Positions 23,701 to 35,623 of a DNA stretch of 64,000 nt are shown here, piece by piece. Position 1 is the stretch's first letter; every line of letters starts with the position of its first letter. The stretch spans positions 4,702,593-4,766,592 of the forward strand of contig NC_030859.1 in NCBI RefSeq assembly GCF_000208745.1, given 5' to 3'. The notes under the pieces are model-generated. The model saw nothing but the letters and a program-made list of their open reading frames with translations. It made no database searches and was not told the DNA's origin. The stretch is from Theobroma cacao. Its lineage: Eukaryota > Streptophyta > Magnoliopsida > Malvales > Malvaceae. The translations under genes were made by a program, and so were the position numbers.

Positions 23701-26700
23701 GTCTATCAAACGGCTATTCTTACTAACTCATAAGAGGGATGTAAAGAGGTCCATTACTTTTTTTATATTTAAAGAGATTCATTATTTATTAAAATAATCA
23801 ATCCAAGATAATGAAAACTAAATTCCAGTTGGATTTTGGTTTAAGATAAACGAAGACAATTTTCAAGAGAAGAAGCAAAACCACAAATCATATCAAGTGG
23901 CTCGATAAAAAGGGAGGAAAGAATTGTCAGTTCAGGTGGCCGAACACTACATCCGCATTTACAACCATGTCCATATTTTATGCTACCACACTTCACTGCC
24001 ATCATTATGTCACCTCAAATCTCTAATGTGTAAAATCCAAAACTTAATGACAATTCTGAATTCCTTCAACCACGAACATTATCAACTTTCATAATCTTTC
24101 TCTTTACAATCAACATCATGCCAAGATTATAAATAGGCCTTAGTTTCAGTAATCTACTAAATATTGTTGAAGCAGTCATTCTTTCCCACCCCATCCTAAA
24201 TATAAGAGATATATATGGAAGCAACCCTCTTACCCACCCCTCCCGCAACCCCAACAAAAAAAAAAGAAAAGGTAACTCAAACATAGATATATGTTAAGCA
24301 AATTAGAAAAGACCACTGGAAGCTATTATAAAATCCTAACTTTTTCTTCCTACAAGTAATATCACAAGAGAGTACAATTACTTGCCTCTTTTCATTTGTA
24401 GGAACCTTGCTTGCAAGCCTGGCAGTTTGTACAGCAGCATCAGCCGATGCAGCCTCAGGAGTTGCTCGAAGAATCTCACATATGAGTTGTTGGCATTCAC
24501 TCTGCAGCAGATAATTCAAGAAAAAATTTTAAATTAAAGAAAGAAAAAGTAGGGAAGAAGTTATTGGGCCAAAACCTTTGCCCAAACAAAACTCTGAGTC
24601 AATATTGAAAGAATTTTGATACTCAGTGAATCAAGTATAAAAGCACTAGTAAACAGAGATGACCTGTAAAACTGTCAAGGAAAACCCAATACTGTAGCCT
24701 CCAGTAATTTGAGATGCTTCAGAATCGAGGTTTACATCTGTTGACAGTGACTTTGGTGTGTTTAGGTCACCTTGTAGGGAAGATTTCGACTCAATAAGCT
24801 CTCCAACAACAACATGATTCTCTGATCAATTACAGATGAGAAATTTAGTTTCAAGTTTTAATTTAAGAGTAATAAAACAGAAAGGAACTAAGAGTAATAA
24901 AAGAAAAAAAGTAGATGTCTCACCAAATATCCGAACAACGGCATCCAAAATTGAATCAAGAAGCTCTTTTGTAGCAGCCTGTGCTTTTCCTGTAGGAGCC
25001 ATCACAGGCGAGACAGGGCTCACTGCCAACAGAGTCCCTGCCAATGACATCCCATTCTGACGCTTCTGTTTTGGTAACTGGTACCTTTCTAACTGTCCCT
25101 TCATAAAGAGGAGACTGGTGGTACCAGTTTGAGTGGCCTTGTCAATTCCAGACCTTGAAGAATTAATGGATTCTGCATGGGCTTTAATCTTGGTTGTGAT
25201 GATCTCATGAATTGTGGGTCGCAATCGCTGGCTGTTACATAGATTTTGGCAAGTAACAATTTGTAAAAATATTAGGATTTAAAAAAAATACATGAGTATT
25301 TAAAGTTATCATGTCATTAGTTTGTTAAGTACTAGCAGTCGTTAAAGGAGGGAAAAAAAACAGCTCAAGACTATTTTTCACCATGTTCATCACATAATTT
25401 AAATCCACACTTATTTCAAGTTCATATCTCATTAGAAACCATCTTACAAAAATCATCAGCAGATGAAAAGATAAAGAAAATTTTAAGGCAAATTAGAGTT
25501 ATACAGAACCATTTTCAGAATCTATCTAAAACCACCAAGGAAAGAAAATAAGTTCTATTAAACATGCTACTATATGAGCAAGGCAACCAACCTTATTACA
25601 GCACCAGCTGCAGCCACTTTGTGAAGTAAGCAGAGGCACTCCACCATAGTCCGCAAATACTTCACATGAAGTGGAGCATCACTCTTTTTAATTGTTTCCT
25701 AAATCACCCGAATGAAAAACAGTGCTTTAGTGCAAAAGGTTAGAAAACTTAATGAAGTCGATGTGAGATGTGATAAAAAGTATTCATACAACAAATTCAT
25801 CAGGAGTGGAATTCAAAAGCCACAATGGGATTTGACGGGATATGACTTTGACATCCTTCCCATCACCACCATTAAGCCGTACTGCATGTCCATCCAAGGT
25901 ATTATCGTCATGTGGCTCCAAAGAACCATCCTCATCATGGCCATCATATGATGAACTGGTAAAAAGAAGTGAGATACAAATTCAGACAATCAAACGAAGT
26001 ATAAAATATAATATTTAGAATAGAAAATAATAACTAAAAAAAAGAATCCTAATGACTTTCTGCGTATCTATAAAACCAAGCAGTATAGGCTTCTGATGAT
26101 TTGTGCAAAATGAAAACTTGAAAACCAACAAGAAAATACCGATAATGATGGAGCAAATGTAAGTGACAGGATCCAGAAAGAGATTTTAAAATAGATTACA
26201 GGTTCAGAAATGAACACTAACTAGAAGAAAAAGCTTAATCAACATTTGAGATTGCCATAAATTGCATGAATTTATGATTCAAGAAAAAATTTGGCACCCA
26301 AATCATTCCTCCATGTATGGTAGAGACTCAAAAAACTCAACTAACTAAAACAGTGATGAAGGCTTCTTGTCCTATACTTTAAAAAAGAAATCCATTAATA
26401 TTCAGCTGTAATATCATGAAAAGAGGAAAAAATGATTCCAAGGGAAGAATTCCAGTATATTAATGATTGATTCATGCTTAAAGTAATGCAGATAATACCA
26501 TCATAACTGTTAAAGCACACATTATGTGATGTTCAAAACCATAAAATGCTTCAAGCGGAATGTGCAACAGACAACCAAATCAAACAATCACAAAGTAATT
26601 TGATCTTTACATTGTAAGACAAGTAAAAGCCAGGAATGAAAAAAACAAATGAACCATCTAGACTTACCCTCCATCAATGGAACCTGGCCTGTATGGTCCA

Positions 26701-29700
26701 TCTACAAGCCCCTGACTGCCAAACTGACTATCACCTTTCACTGACCTGGTTCTTCGAGACACAGGCTGTGAAGTATTTGCTGTAAATGCAACAGCTGTGG
26801 TTGTTGGCACTTCATCATCCTTTCCATTCATGCTTGAAGCAACTGAGCTGCAAAATTTAATCAGCTTAATGACCAAAAGTTCTGTAATGGGGAAAGCTTT
26901 CCAGAAAATGCTTTGTATGGACATAAATAAAATGTGGAAACCATATAGAATCAGATAAGAATCTCTTTCTTTTGCAATTCGCTATAAGTAGATGAGACAA
27001 TGACTCACAAAAAGAATAAAAATGGAAAATGGCATAGTATGTCAGACACTAGGGAGCATTTCACTTGCAATTCTTTTTACTACAATCCTGCAATCATCCA
27101 ATCACAACAAAGAATCATGTAGGGTCTACCACTTATAAGTGTGGACTCCATATAATTTTGGTGGACCTTACACAATTTCATGATTGTAATTGGTTAATTG
27201 TAGTGTAATAATTGTAGGAGATGTACTTCCAGACACTAACAGGTCTGCATTGCAACATAAAGAAATCAATAAAATGCGACCTAAAAGCTCAGAATTGAAA
27301 GTTAAGCCCTAAATAGATAGGAAAATACCTGTATTCACCCTTATTATAAAGATGTGCATGCAAATCCTCCAAAACTTTATAGAACAGAACACCTCGCAAC
27401 TTAGTCAGTTCAGATCGAACATCTTGGAGAGCACCAACCTAGATTATATAAGTTAAAATGCTTTAATGCAGGCAGAATATCTAAAAGCTCTCTCTATAGT
27501 TTCAATTTCACCAAGCGAAGCAGATGTAGAAAAGCTGAACTATTTGTAAGCATAAGATTTCTTTAAACCTGTAGAAGATGGAGGTTTGCTCCAACCAAAA
27601 AGGTGTTCAACATGAAATAGTTAGATCAAGAAGAATTGCAGCAATCTTGAGATAGTAGCCACTTGGTTGGGTTTTGAGAAGCATTTTCTCTGCACATTTC
27701 AATTTATTTGCTTCTAATTTGAAGTAACATTAATAACTGTGATGAAAATGGTAGAAAAGGTTAAATGGCACTTGTTTAAGTTCAATATAAATGTATTTAT
27801 TAACCAACCAATTAGTCTAAAAGCGTCAAGCTGAAAGAGAATAGTTCCAAATATTTACTGGATGCCTCTTCAATTCTGAAGAAAACACCTAGACAATTAA
27901 TTTACACAAAAACTTAGGTCGACAAAGAATGGCATCACGACTCCATTCAAGTAAAAGCACATGGAAATACCTCAGCTTGGAACCAATTTCAAATTAAAAC
28001 TTCTAGTTAACAGAGTTGCAATGTTAACGTCAAAATTAGGTCAGTTAAACAATGATTTAAGTTTCTAATAACTATATCAGTTAGCATGCACAAAGAGTAC
28101 ATGCTATCCCAAATCTGTCCTATTTCTTTCCTCCTTTTATGGCCTCTTTTCCTTTCCCTTTGTTTACTCTTTATCTCCCCATCACTCTGCCTCTCTTCCC
28201 AAAACACCATGTTTAGCACATAATATAGAACCCAAAATCTGGCTGTAGCCAAATTTGAATCTCAAATGCAGTAACCCAAATGAAAATCAAACAATCACAA
28301 GCTATACATCTAAGTGCTCCACTCACAGGTTATAAGCATAGTGTCAATAAATCACTGTACTTAAAAGCAATACACTGCTGTGTTTGAATAGATTTTCCAT
28401 TTCCGGCTTTCATGCTTAAGTTTTTCTTTTTGCAGCTAGATAGACTATATGCTATTGTAAAACCTCTGTTATAAGAACATATGAAGACAACACTTGTTCC
28501 AATTCCATTTGGATTAATAAAATTGCAATTACAAACATAGACTAGGCTTGGAGCTTTTAATTGACCTGACCTCTCTTTTTAACTTATTTATGTACCTGTT
28601 GATTATTTTGCATGTTGAACATAGTTTTAGACATTTGAATGGTCAGATTTGGTTTTGTTGTAATCATTGTGTATAGTCTATCAATGTTATGCCACAAATA
28701 AAGAAACAAAAGAAGAGGGTTGACAATGATAAGAAAGAGCAAAGAGAGAACATCATGATAGCATCTCGTTCGAGCAGCATTTGCAGTCCAATTGCCACTT
28801 AACCGTCTAGTTAACCGAAGGTTAAAACTGTTTAACAGATTTAATTTAGAGGTTATGTCTTCACTCTCTAAACCATAGGATTCAATTTGAAACTAGGTCA
28901 AAATAATAAGGTTCTTTTGTGCATTTTTGCCAGATATTTAACAAAGCCTTACACTAGGCCTTAGCCATAATTCTGAGATAAACATGGCCATTTAATATGT
29001 AAGGCCTAACAACTTTAAGATGGACACCTGATCTATTTATGTCAAGCAACAAGTTAATCTAAAAGAAAAAAATGTGAGAGAAGTTGAAACAACAAGTTCA
29101 ACAATTGTGATAACATTTTAAGCCAGTGTGCATCTAATCCAAGAATTGGCAGCAACATAAGTTGAACTAAAGTTTCAACTAAATAAAGCAAAGAATAAAA
29201 AAGGATACACTGCTAGCAACATTTTATATATTACCATTTGGAGGCCTTCTCGCTCAAGCATCAATGATGACTGAACATGCAATTGAGCTGCAGCATAAAA
29301 TTGTTTTTCAGAAATGAGCTTCTCAATACGAGCAGGAACCTGATACACATCACAAACAAACTAGGTGATTCATCAGATTTACTGGGTTTATTGTAGGAAC
29401 ATACGAAGGCATGGATGGGAGTGAAATGCCAAATCCTAATGAAGAAGAAGCATGTAAATACTAATAAAATATCATTTGAATATTAAAAATAATGATGGAC
29501 AAACCTTAGCTATGCCCTCAATCTGATCTAACAAGGAGATTATGTGACGCAGTGTAACGGATCGATACCACAACTGATGCAATTGTTTATTGCGAGCACC
29601 AAGACGTTTCTTTGCCTCAGCCAAATCGACCTTTAAGACACCAATACTTTCAGTAGATTCACTGAATAACCGCAAGATCTGAAGAGGAATGAACAGTTAG

Positions 29701-32700
29701 TAACAAGAAATGCAAAAGCTCACTCTTCTCTTCTCATTTCACCAAAAAAGAAGGAAATGAAAAAGAGAAAAGGGCATAAACAGATGGCACCTTATGAAGT
29801 TACAATACCAGAAATAATTGGTTTTGATTGCAAATTTATTTATTTATTTTGCATGATCTATTTGTTTAGACATATAAATAGTATCAATTATTCATACCCT
29901 CAAACTCTTATCAGTCAATTATTCATCATGTAATGTGATTCATTACGATGAGTGTCCAGTGGACATCAGATTGATAGAGGGCTCACAAAAACAGGATTGA
30001 TGATCAAAAACATAATTAGAGATTGAAATACTCAAATCAATGGAGCATAGTTTATATTTCTATATCAGATGTCCAAAATGAGTGTCTTGATTTAAAAGTC
30101 AAATATAATTTTACTTCTCCACGTCATCTTAATTTCAAATCCAAAATAGAATAGCACTCCTCATATATTTAGCACATCTTTGAACTTCCTACCTTTTAAG
30201 GGGGCATATTAATTGCCCCCTTAAAAATACTCCAAGAGGGAGAATGAAGAATTGTAACATTTCTCTTTTGAGTATCAGCAGAATCACAGGACTCAAGTAC
30301 AAGGAACTACAAAGAGAAACCACAAAAGAAATATCTCTCTTAGTTTAATCGCACTTGAAACATATCTATCTCTACTATATATAACTCTGGATTGAGGGGT
30401 GTAAAACTTTTGTAAAGACCGTGTTACCCTATTACTTTTAATTGTCAAATAAGCTATTTTCTTAGTACTATTAAAATAGTTTTATGTATAATAGAGTTCT
30501 TATCCTGTTAGACTAAAAACAACATTAGTAGAAGTGACAAATTTAAATAATGAAATTTAGAGTTAATGATTTTAATAAAATTTTATAGCATTAGAATAAA
30601 TTGTAAATAGTATTGTTTTCATTAAAACAATTAAGATAAGATAATATGGTTCACATGCAATTAACTAAAGGCTAATATCAGTAAAAGACACAGAATTCCA
30701 TCAATATTTGAAAAACAAGACAAGATAATTTTAACTAATACAAGAATCTCTGAGTCATATGCTTGAGCCTATCCCTTAATAACTCAGCAACCATTCCTCT
30801 TGAACCAGAAATCATGACACAATGAAAGATCTGTTTGTAGAGTACCAACCTTGAACCCACAACCATGTCAATATCACAGCTACTGTACTTATCAATCTAG
30901 TTGAAAATCAAACACTAATATTCTCCATGAACCTGAAAGTAGACTAAAAGGTCGATCATCTCATGCAAGGCCGTTATGCTTACAGCACCAATTAAGAAAT
31001 CAAGAATTATAGGCTTTCACGACAACATTTTCCAGTATAAGTATGTTAAGCAAATTCCAATGTTAAAGAAAAGCACTTGGGAGGCAAATACATATTCCAT
31101 TGAACAATCCAAAGAAACTTGACCAGCAGTCACAGCCAACAGTGCAAAGACATGACCTCAAATGATTGCCATCATTACTCTCCAGTCAAAACCCATCACT
31201 AACACCCCAAGCTTTTTGACCATATAGCAACAAATAAATGCACCTACCAATTGTGCATCATGTGACCTGCTTAAAATCCTAAGATAGCAACCCAAGAACA
31301 AAAGGCAATAATCAACCTAATTTTTGTATCCAGAAATCCATGGAGAATAAGTCCAGAAAGATGAATTCTGCACGCTACAACACATATTGCATCAAAAACA
31401 AACTCTCCTCACATCACAATATTAGACACCATTACATATAAAATGCATCCCAAAACTTTTTGAGAGAGCATGCTTGTGGGAACCCCTTCCAAGGGTAATC
31501 TTTATTCAAACTTCCTTCTTAGCAAAAGAAGAAACATAACAATAATTCTCAAATGGAAACTTTCTGATGGTAAATAACAGTAGAAGGGTCACTCAGTCTT
31601 CTACGAGGCTGGCTTGCCGATATTTGCAGCATCACCACATCCACTTATTCATAAATGATCGGAAGCATTACAATGGGACAAAGTCCTCTTCCTGATGAAG
31701 CTTAATATTTATCCTTAAAAGAAATCATGATTTACCAAAAAATGATGAATTAGTGATAGTGGCAATTTTAACATATAATTTTGGTAATTAATGACAAGTT
31801 TTTTCACTTATATGTAATTTAAAACACAATTTAGAATCAAAATCACATGATTTTTTTATCTGAAGCTACAGAAAACAACATTCCATATTCGCTATCCAAG
31901 TGAGGATGCAACATTACCAGAAATTATGGAAAAAAATATGAGCACAGGATACATATGCATAACAAAGTAACCACCAAAAATCACTTTTGAAACAAATTAA
32001 TTTGCAATTTAACCGAAACAAACACAAAAACAAGCAATTTATTATCACCTTCATACTAAAACACAAAGAAAACAGAAACTTGAGAAGCACAGTATACCAA
32101 AATTTAGCTTGGAAGAAGCTATTATAGAACCTGAGAATAATTTTGAATTGCTTTGTTGAAGCCACTGTGATAAGCATGCACAACTTCATCTACAACATCC
32201 TCAACAACATCACTTTGGTCCTTTAAAATCTGGACCTCACCATCACGATCTTTTGATGTCAGGATACGGACAACATGAGGTAGTGAATCAAAACGTGCAG
32301 CCGCCCAACTCTCATCTATTCTTGAAAGCTCATCCCTTAAATACTGCATTTAATCGTAAGCAAAGAGAAGAAGAAACATGAGAAAAATCCTAAACAAGTA
32401 AGTTCACCTAAGAATGCAGAGTTTTTTCTTCCCACAATTTAAGTATCAAATTGTTCACCATCAATGGGTGCTTCATAACAGCAAACCAAGGTGCCCAGAA
32501 ATCAATAGAATAACACCATCCAAGTCAAGTATCCTATTCTAAAACAGAGTAATAATCAAAATACTGTTCCAACTTCACCAGTCTTGAGATGATTGCCAAA
32601 ACTTTCAATAAATTACAACATCATTTGGTTGTTGCTTTTACTACTTGCTTTTCACTTCTAGAAGCAAAAATAAATAAATAGACAAGTGTTTGGATAATGG

Positions 32701-33028
32701 ATAGAAAAAAAGAAATTTTTTGAATAATTAAAAATTACATTAAATCTTTCCCAAAAAACAAAACAAATGATTTTTTCTTTCATATAAAAATAACTGTCAA
32801 AATCGGTGCTACATTTTAGTGATATAAATCATTATTAATCAATTACAGTATTGCTTTTTACCATTTTGTTTGCTTTTTAGTAATTTTTGATGAAGCAAAA
32901 AGCAAATAGCAAAAACATAGTAGCGAAAGCAACAAACATGCAGAGCCTAAAATCTTAGGACCAGAAGAAGAGTGAATCGAACTTACCTCTTTATCCGGAG
33001 GAATGGGAAATCCATCCAAAATCCCCAT
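14712..33028 (-). CDS. SEC8: exocyst complex component SEC8 (26 exons)
   Basis: Exons (minus strand): 32987-33028, 32131-32343, 29505-29678, 29235-29339, 27329-27438, 26668-26847, 25793-25955, 25592-25698, 24924-25231, 24664-24821, 24386-24501, 22509-22579, 21525-21655, 21370-21419, 20537-20637, 19770-19882, 19373-19480, 18264-18461, 17954-18039, 17173-17356, 16977-17054, 16354-16455, 16159-16233, 15024-15119, 14885-14934, 14712-14799. They sum to 3207 bases, 1068 codons plus stop, and every junction keeps frame. The product matches plant SEC8 (Arabidopsis about 1053 residues) along its length: start MGILDGFP, then RFDSLPHVV, LHQLWYRSVTLRHIISLLDQ, ASFADEYRKLA and RTYYELLNMPFEALLAF. SEC8 is a core subunit of the octameric exocyst, which tethers secretory vesicles to the plasma membrane and acts in polar growth, cell plates and seed coat secretion. 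The N-terminal exocyst-type coiled region is in exons 2-5. Five introns have GC donors (entered separately). Introns 1, 2 and 5 hold mobile-element sequence. Confidence 0.95.
14935..15023 (-). other. SEC8 intron 24, GC-AG type
   Basis: Donor reads ccatttgag|GCAAGC and acceptor tttcag|gcc. The split is phase 0 and gives NMPFE-ALLAF, as in other SEC8 proteins. No GT occurs downstream before the in-frame stop, so a GC donor is required. Confidence 0.85.
17357..17953 (-). other. SEC8 intron 19, GC-AG type
   Basis: Donor gaaag|GCAAGT, acceptor gtag|actt. It joins SIE-R-LVQ in frame. Using the nearby GT (caa|gtt) would break the frame. Confidence 0.85.
19481..19769 (-). other. SEC8 intron 16, GC-AG type
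   Basis: Donor aaagag|GCAAGT, acceptor ctccag|ctg. It joins FLAKE-LLGWAQ in frame. The GT inside GCAAGT would shift the frame. Confidence 0.85.
19883..20536 (-). other. SEC8 intron 15, GC-AG type
   Basis: Donor atcaa|GCAAGT, acceptor atgcag|gtcc. It joins QQAIS-S-PAAF in frame, a conserved stretch of plant SEC8. The alternative GT gives a frameshift. Confidence 0.85.
22580..24385 (-). other. SEC8 intron 11, GC-AG type
   Basis: Donor aaaag|GCAAGT after gaaaag (reads gaaaagag|gcaagt), acceptor ttatag|ggat. It joins NEK-R-DASEDG in frame, as in Arabidopsis SEC8. The 1.8-kb intron has no other gene-like content. Confidence 0.85.
27052..27230. mobile_element. hAT-type MITE in SEC8 intron 5
   Basis: A 179-bp block is flanked on both sides by the 8-base duplication agacacta (27044-27051 and 27231-27238). 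Its ends are imperfect inverted repeats: gggagcatttcacttgcaat on the left, and ggaagtacatctcctacaat when the right end is read in reverse complement. The 8-base target duplication points to the hAT superfamily. There is no coding capacity. Confidence 0.75.
30194..30226. other. perfect 13-bp hairpin with a G5/C5 core
   Basis: Arms ttttaagggggca (30194-30206) and tgcccccttaaaa (30214-30226) are exact reverse complements with a 7-base loop. It lies inside SEC8 intron 2, just upstream of dispersed repeat copy B. It may be the terminal or subterminal hairpin of an element. The function is unknown. Confidence 0.6.
30255..31092. repeat. dispersed repeat, copy B (inside SEC8 intron 2)
   Basis: This is the partner of 2620-3180, sharing its landmarks in the same order and orientation. 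It is longer than copy A because of an extra block of about 307 bases (30369-30675) that copy A lacks. Confidence 0.65.
30369..30675 (+). mobile_element. possible Helitron-like insertion within repeat copy B
   Basis: Comparison with copy A shows an insertion here. The inserted block starts TCTCTACTATATATAA after a host A and ends CTAA before a host T, which fits Helitron termini. The usual GC-rich hairpin before the 3' end is not evident, so the class is uncertain although the insertion itself is fairly clear. Confidence 0.4.
32615..32950. mobile_element. MITE-like inverted-repeat element in SEC8 intron 1
   Basis: The left end reads catttggttgttgcttttac, then ttgcttttcacttct. The right end in reverse complement reads catgtttgttgctttcgcta, then ttgctttttgctt. 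The two thus form imperfect terminal inverted repeats of about 40 bases. The interior is AT-rich and non-coding. Exact borders and target duplication were not resolved. Confidence 0.5.
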
Positions 33029-35600
33029 CTCGAAGACTCTTTCACTTCTCCGACGCTATATAATTCGAAAAACAGTACAAACTCACCTCATCACAACAAA
33101 GCGTTTAAACCCACCTGAAAAAAGCAGATACGAAAAATAAATATTTTTTATATTACTAGCTAAGTTAGAGCTCAGTACTAGAAACTAGCAAAGTTGAGCT
33201 GAATGTCTTATACCAATAACAAAAACGAATAACACAAAAAAAAGTATAAAATTAATAATTTCTTTTCCCTTCAATTTTCCATTGTTTTCTCAGTAACCAA
33301 ACAACAAGCAATGAAACACAAAAAGCTAAAAATCGAGAGAAACACCTTCAGATCCAGCACGTTAAGCACTAAAATAGACGAATATCAAGCAATGCAAAAA
33401 TTTAGTTAAAATATTCAAAAAAATAAATGTTAGAAGATAGTGAAATGTTCAACACGGAAAATTTTGCGATTCAAAGGATTAAAAACAGATCATAGCATTT
33501 TCAGAATTAAATAAAATCCTGTAACGCCAAAATGACATCGTCTCTAATCAAAACGAACAAGAACAAGAAGTGAATTGGAACTGTGAATCGGTGAAGAACA
33601 AAAAAATAGATAAAGTGAGCTTCATTCGTCCTTTCAGATACCTATTGTAAAACGCTGCTGAAAAGCGTGTGGCGCTTTTGAGACGCCGAGCTCGCGTGAA
33701 ACTCAGATCTCTTCAATGGCAGAAGAAGAAAAAGAGGAAATGTCAAAATCTTGGAATAGAAGAAAAAAGAGGAAGAAGAAACACGAAGCAGAGCGATATT
33801 ACGAGCTGCCCAATATTGATTTTTATTTTTATTTTAAAACGGAATCACACGGTCTTAAAAGGTTAGAAAATGAGAAGGATACAACTGTTAATCTTAAGTG
33901 CCAAATGGGATTATGTATTGTTTATTAGATTTAATTAATTTTTCAACGCTTGTCCAGTTGAATTATTTATTTATTATTTTATGAAAAGAACGGGCTTAGA
34001 AATTAAAAATCTTATTTTTTAAGTCCTCATTATGAATATGACATCTAGCCCAAGTTATTAAGTAATGATAATATGTGCAATTAGTGTTTAAGATTAAATC
34101 ATTCTCCAATATAATTTTGTGAATATTAATTTTAAAAGAATCCAGTTTAGACATTTCAAAGGAAAAAAAAGTACAATCTTTAAAATGTTGACTTGTACTT
34201 TCAATTAAAAAAAGTTTAATTGCTTTGTCTCAAAAGAAAACGAACATTCTAAATAGTAAAAATTGAAACTATATTTGATAAAAAGTAAGCCAAAAAATTA
34301 AAATATAACTTCTTAGAATATATATAAATATTCTGTATAAAATAAATTTTATGTATTTTACTAAACATAAAAGGATAATTTTTTTTCTTAAAATATGTAA
34401 TTTGTATTTAGATCCAAACACATTTTTCATTAATAGAAAATTACACCTTTAATCTCTAAAGTAATAAAGCAAGTTAAAAAATATAGTATTAAAACATAAA
34501 AAAATTAAACGATTCAAACAATTTTAAATAATTTTTAATTATTTTATTATATCCAATAATTGATTAACTGTTTTTAATTAAAATATTATTTACCATTCTA
34601 TTTTAATAAAAAAATATTTTAACTAATAACAATTAATCAAATCAATATTTTTGATTTAAAATAAAAATATAAAAATTTAATTAAATATAATAAAAAAATA
34701 AAATTTTATTTAAAATTTTTTAAATAATTTAGAGACTTTTCTAAACATTATACTAATAGTTAAACATTTCCTAATCTATTTAAACAAACAACTATAAATA
34801 AATTCTGCTTTAAACCAACAAAAGAAACATATAAACCATTTTGTAAAATTTGAACTTCACCGTAACACAATCGAAAATGGTAATTTAATTTTTTTTTTTG
34901 GGAATAAAAAATGGTAATTTATTATTTTGAGACATATATAATATAAAATTATAGAGCAAGATGTCACCTCATAAATATTAATATCCGGTTGATTTTTCCA
35001 ATAACTTTTACTTATCATTTTTACTTCCCAAACTCTATTTCTTTTAAATTTAATCAAATGTACATCCGTATCCAAGTATCTAATAGTTATTTCTTTTCAA
35101 ATAAATTTTGATTTTATACAATTTGAAAAAAAAATGATGCAAACTTAATTTTTAATAATAAAATATGGTTTTCTATTATTAAAGAAGGAAGAAAATGAAG
35201 AACAAAATTACAAAATAGCTAACAAAATATACATTAAGAGCTTGTTTGGCTTGATTTTTTTCTAGCTTAAAAGCTATTATAAAGCTCCTACGAAAAATAA
35301 TAACTTTTAAAATTACGTTAAAATTATTTAGTAAATTTACTTTTTATAAGCTCTATAGATAAGTTATTTGGCAAAACAATTTAGAAAAACTTTAATTTTG
35401 ATTAAAATTACTAAAAAGGGTATTCAATAAACTAGGACAAAAAAATTGAATCAAATAAAAAAAGATGAGTGTGATAAAAATATAATTTCTCTATAATATT
35501 ATGAACTGCTGAAAGATAAAAAAAATATAAAAAAATATTTGTTGTTATTTTTTAAAGATTGGCTTGAAATTTATGACCTTTTGAGCTGAGTAAAATTGAT
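33029..35600. other. SEC8 leader and promoter plus AT-rich intergenic DNA
   Basis: Between the SEC8 ATG and about 33720 lies the 5' leader. A possible leader intron runs from 33641 (donor caatag|gtatct) to 33056 (acceptor atatag|cgtc). Beyond it the DNA is AT-rich, with copy 3 of the inverted-repeat family at about 34500-34740. A block near 35237 begins gagcttgtttggcttga, a style typical of MITE ends, but no matching right end was found. Confidence 0.4.
34500..34740. repeat. AT-rich inverted-repeat family, copy 3 (partial)
   Basis: Contains attgattaactgtttttaat on the left and tttaaaataaaaatataaaa plus atttaattaaatataataaa on the right, as in copies 1, 2 and 4. The left arm is shortened. Confidence 0.45.
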
Positions 35601-35623
35601 GTTGCATACAAGAAAGAGAATCC

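Noticed and set aside
35237..35600. MITE-like start gagcttgtttggcttga
   Set aside because: No inverted partner could be found to the right.
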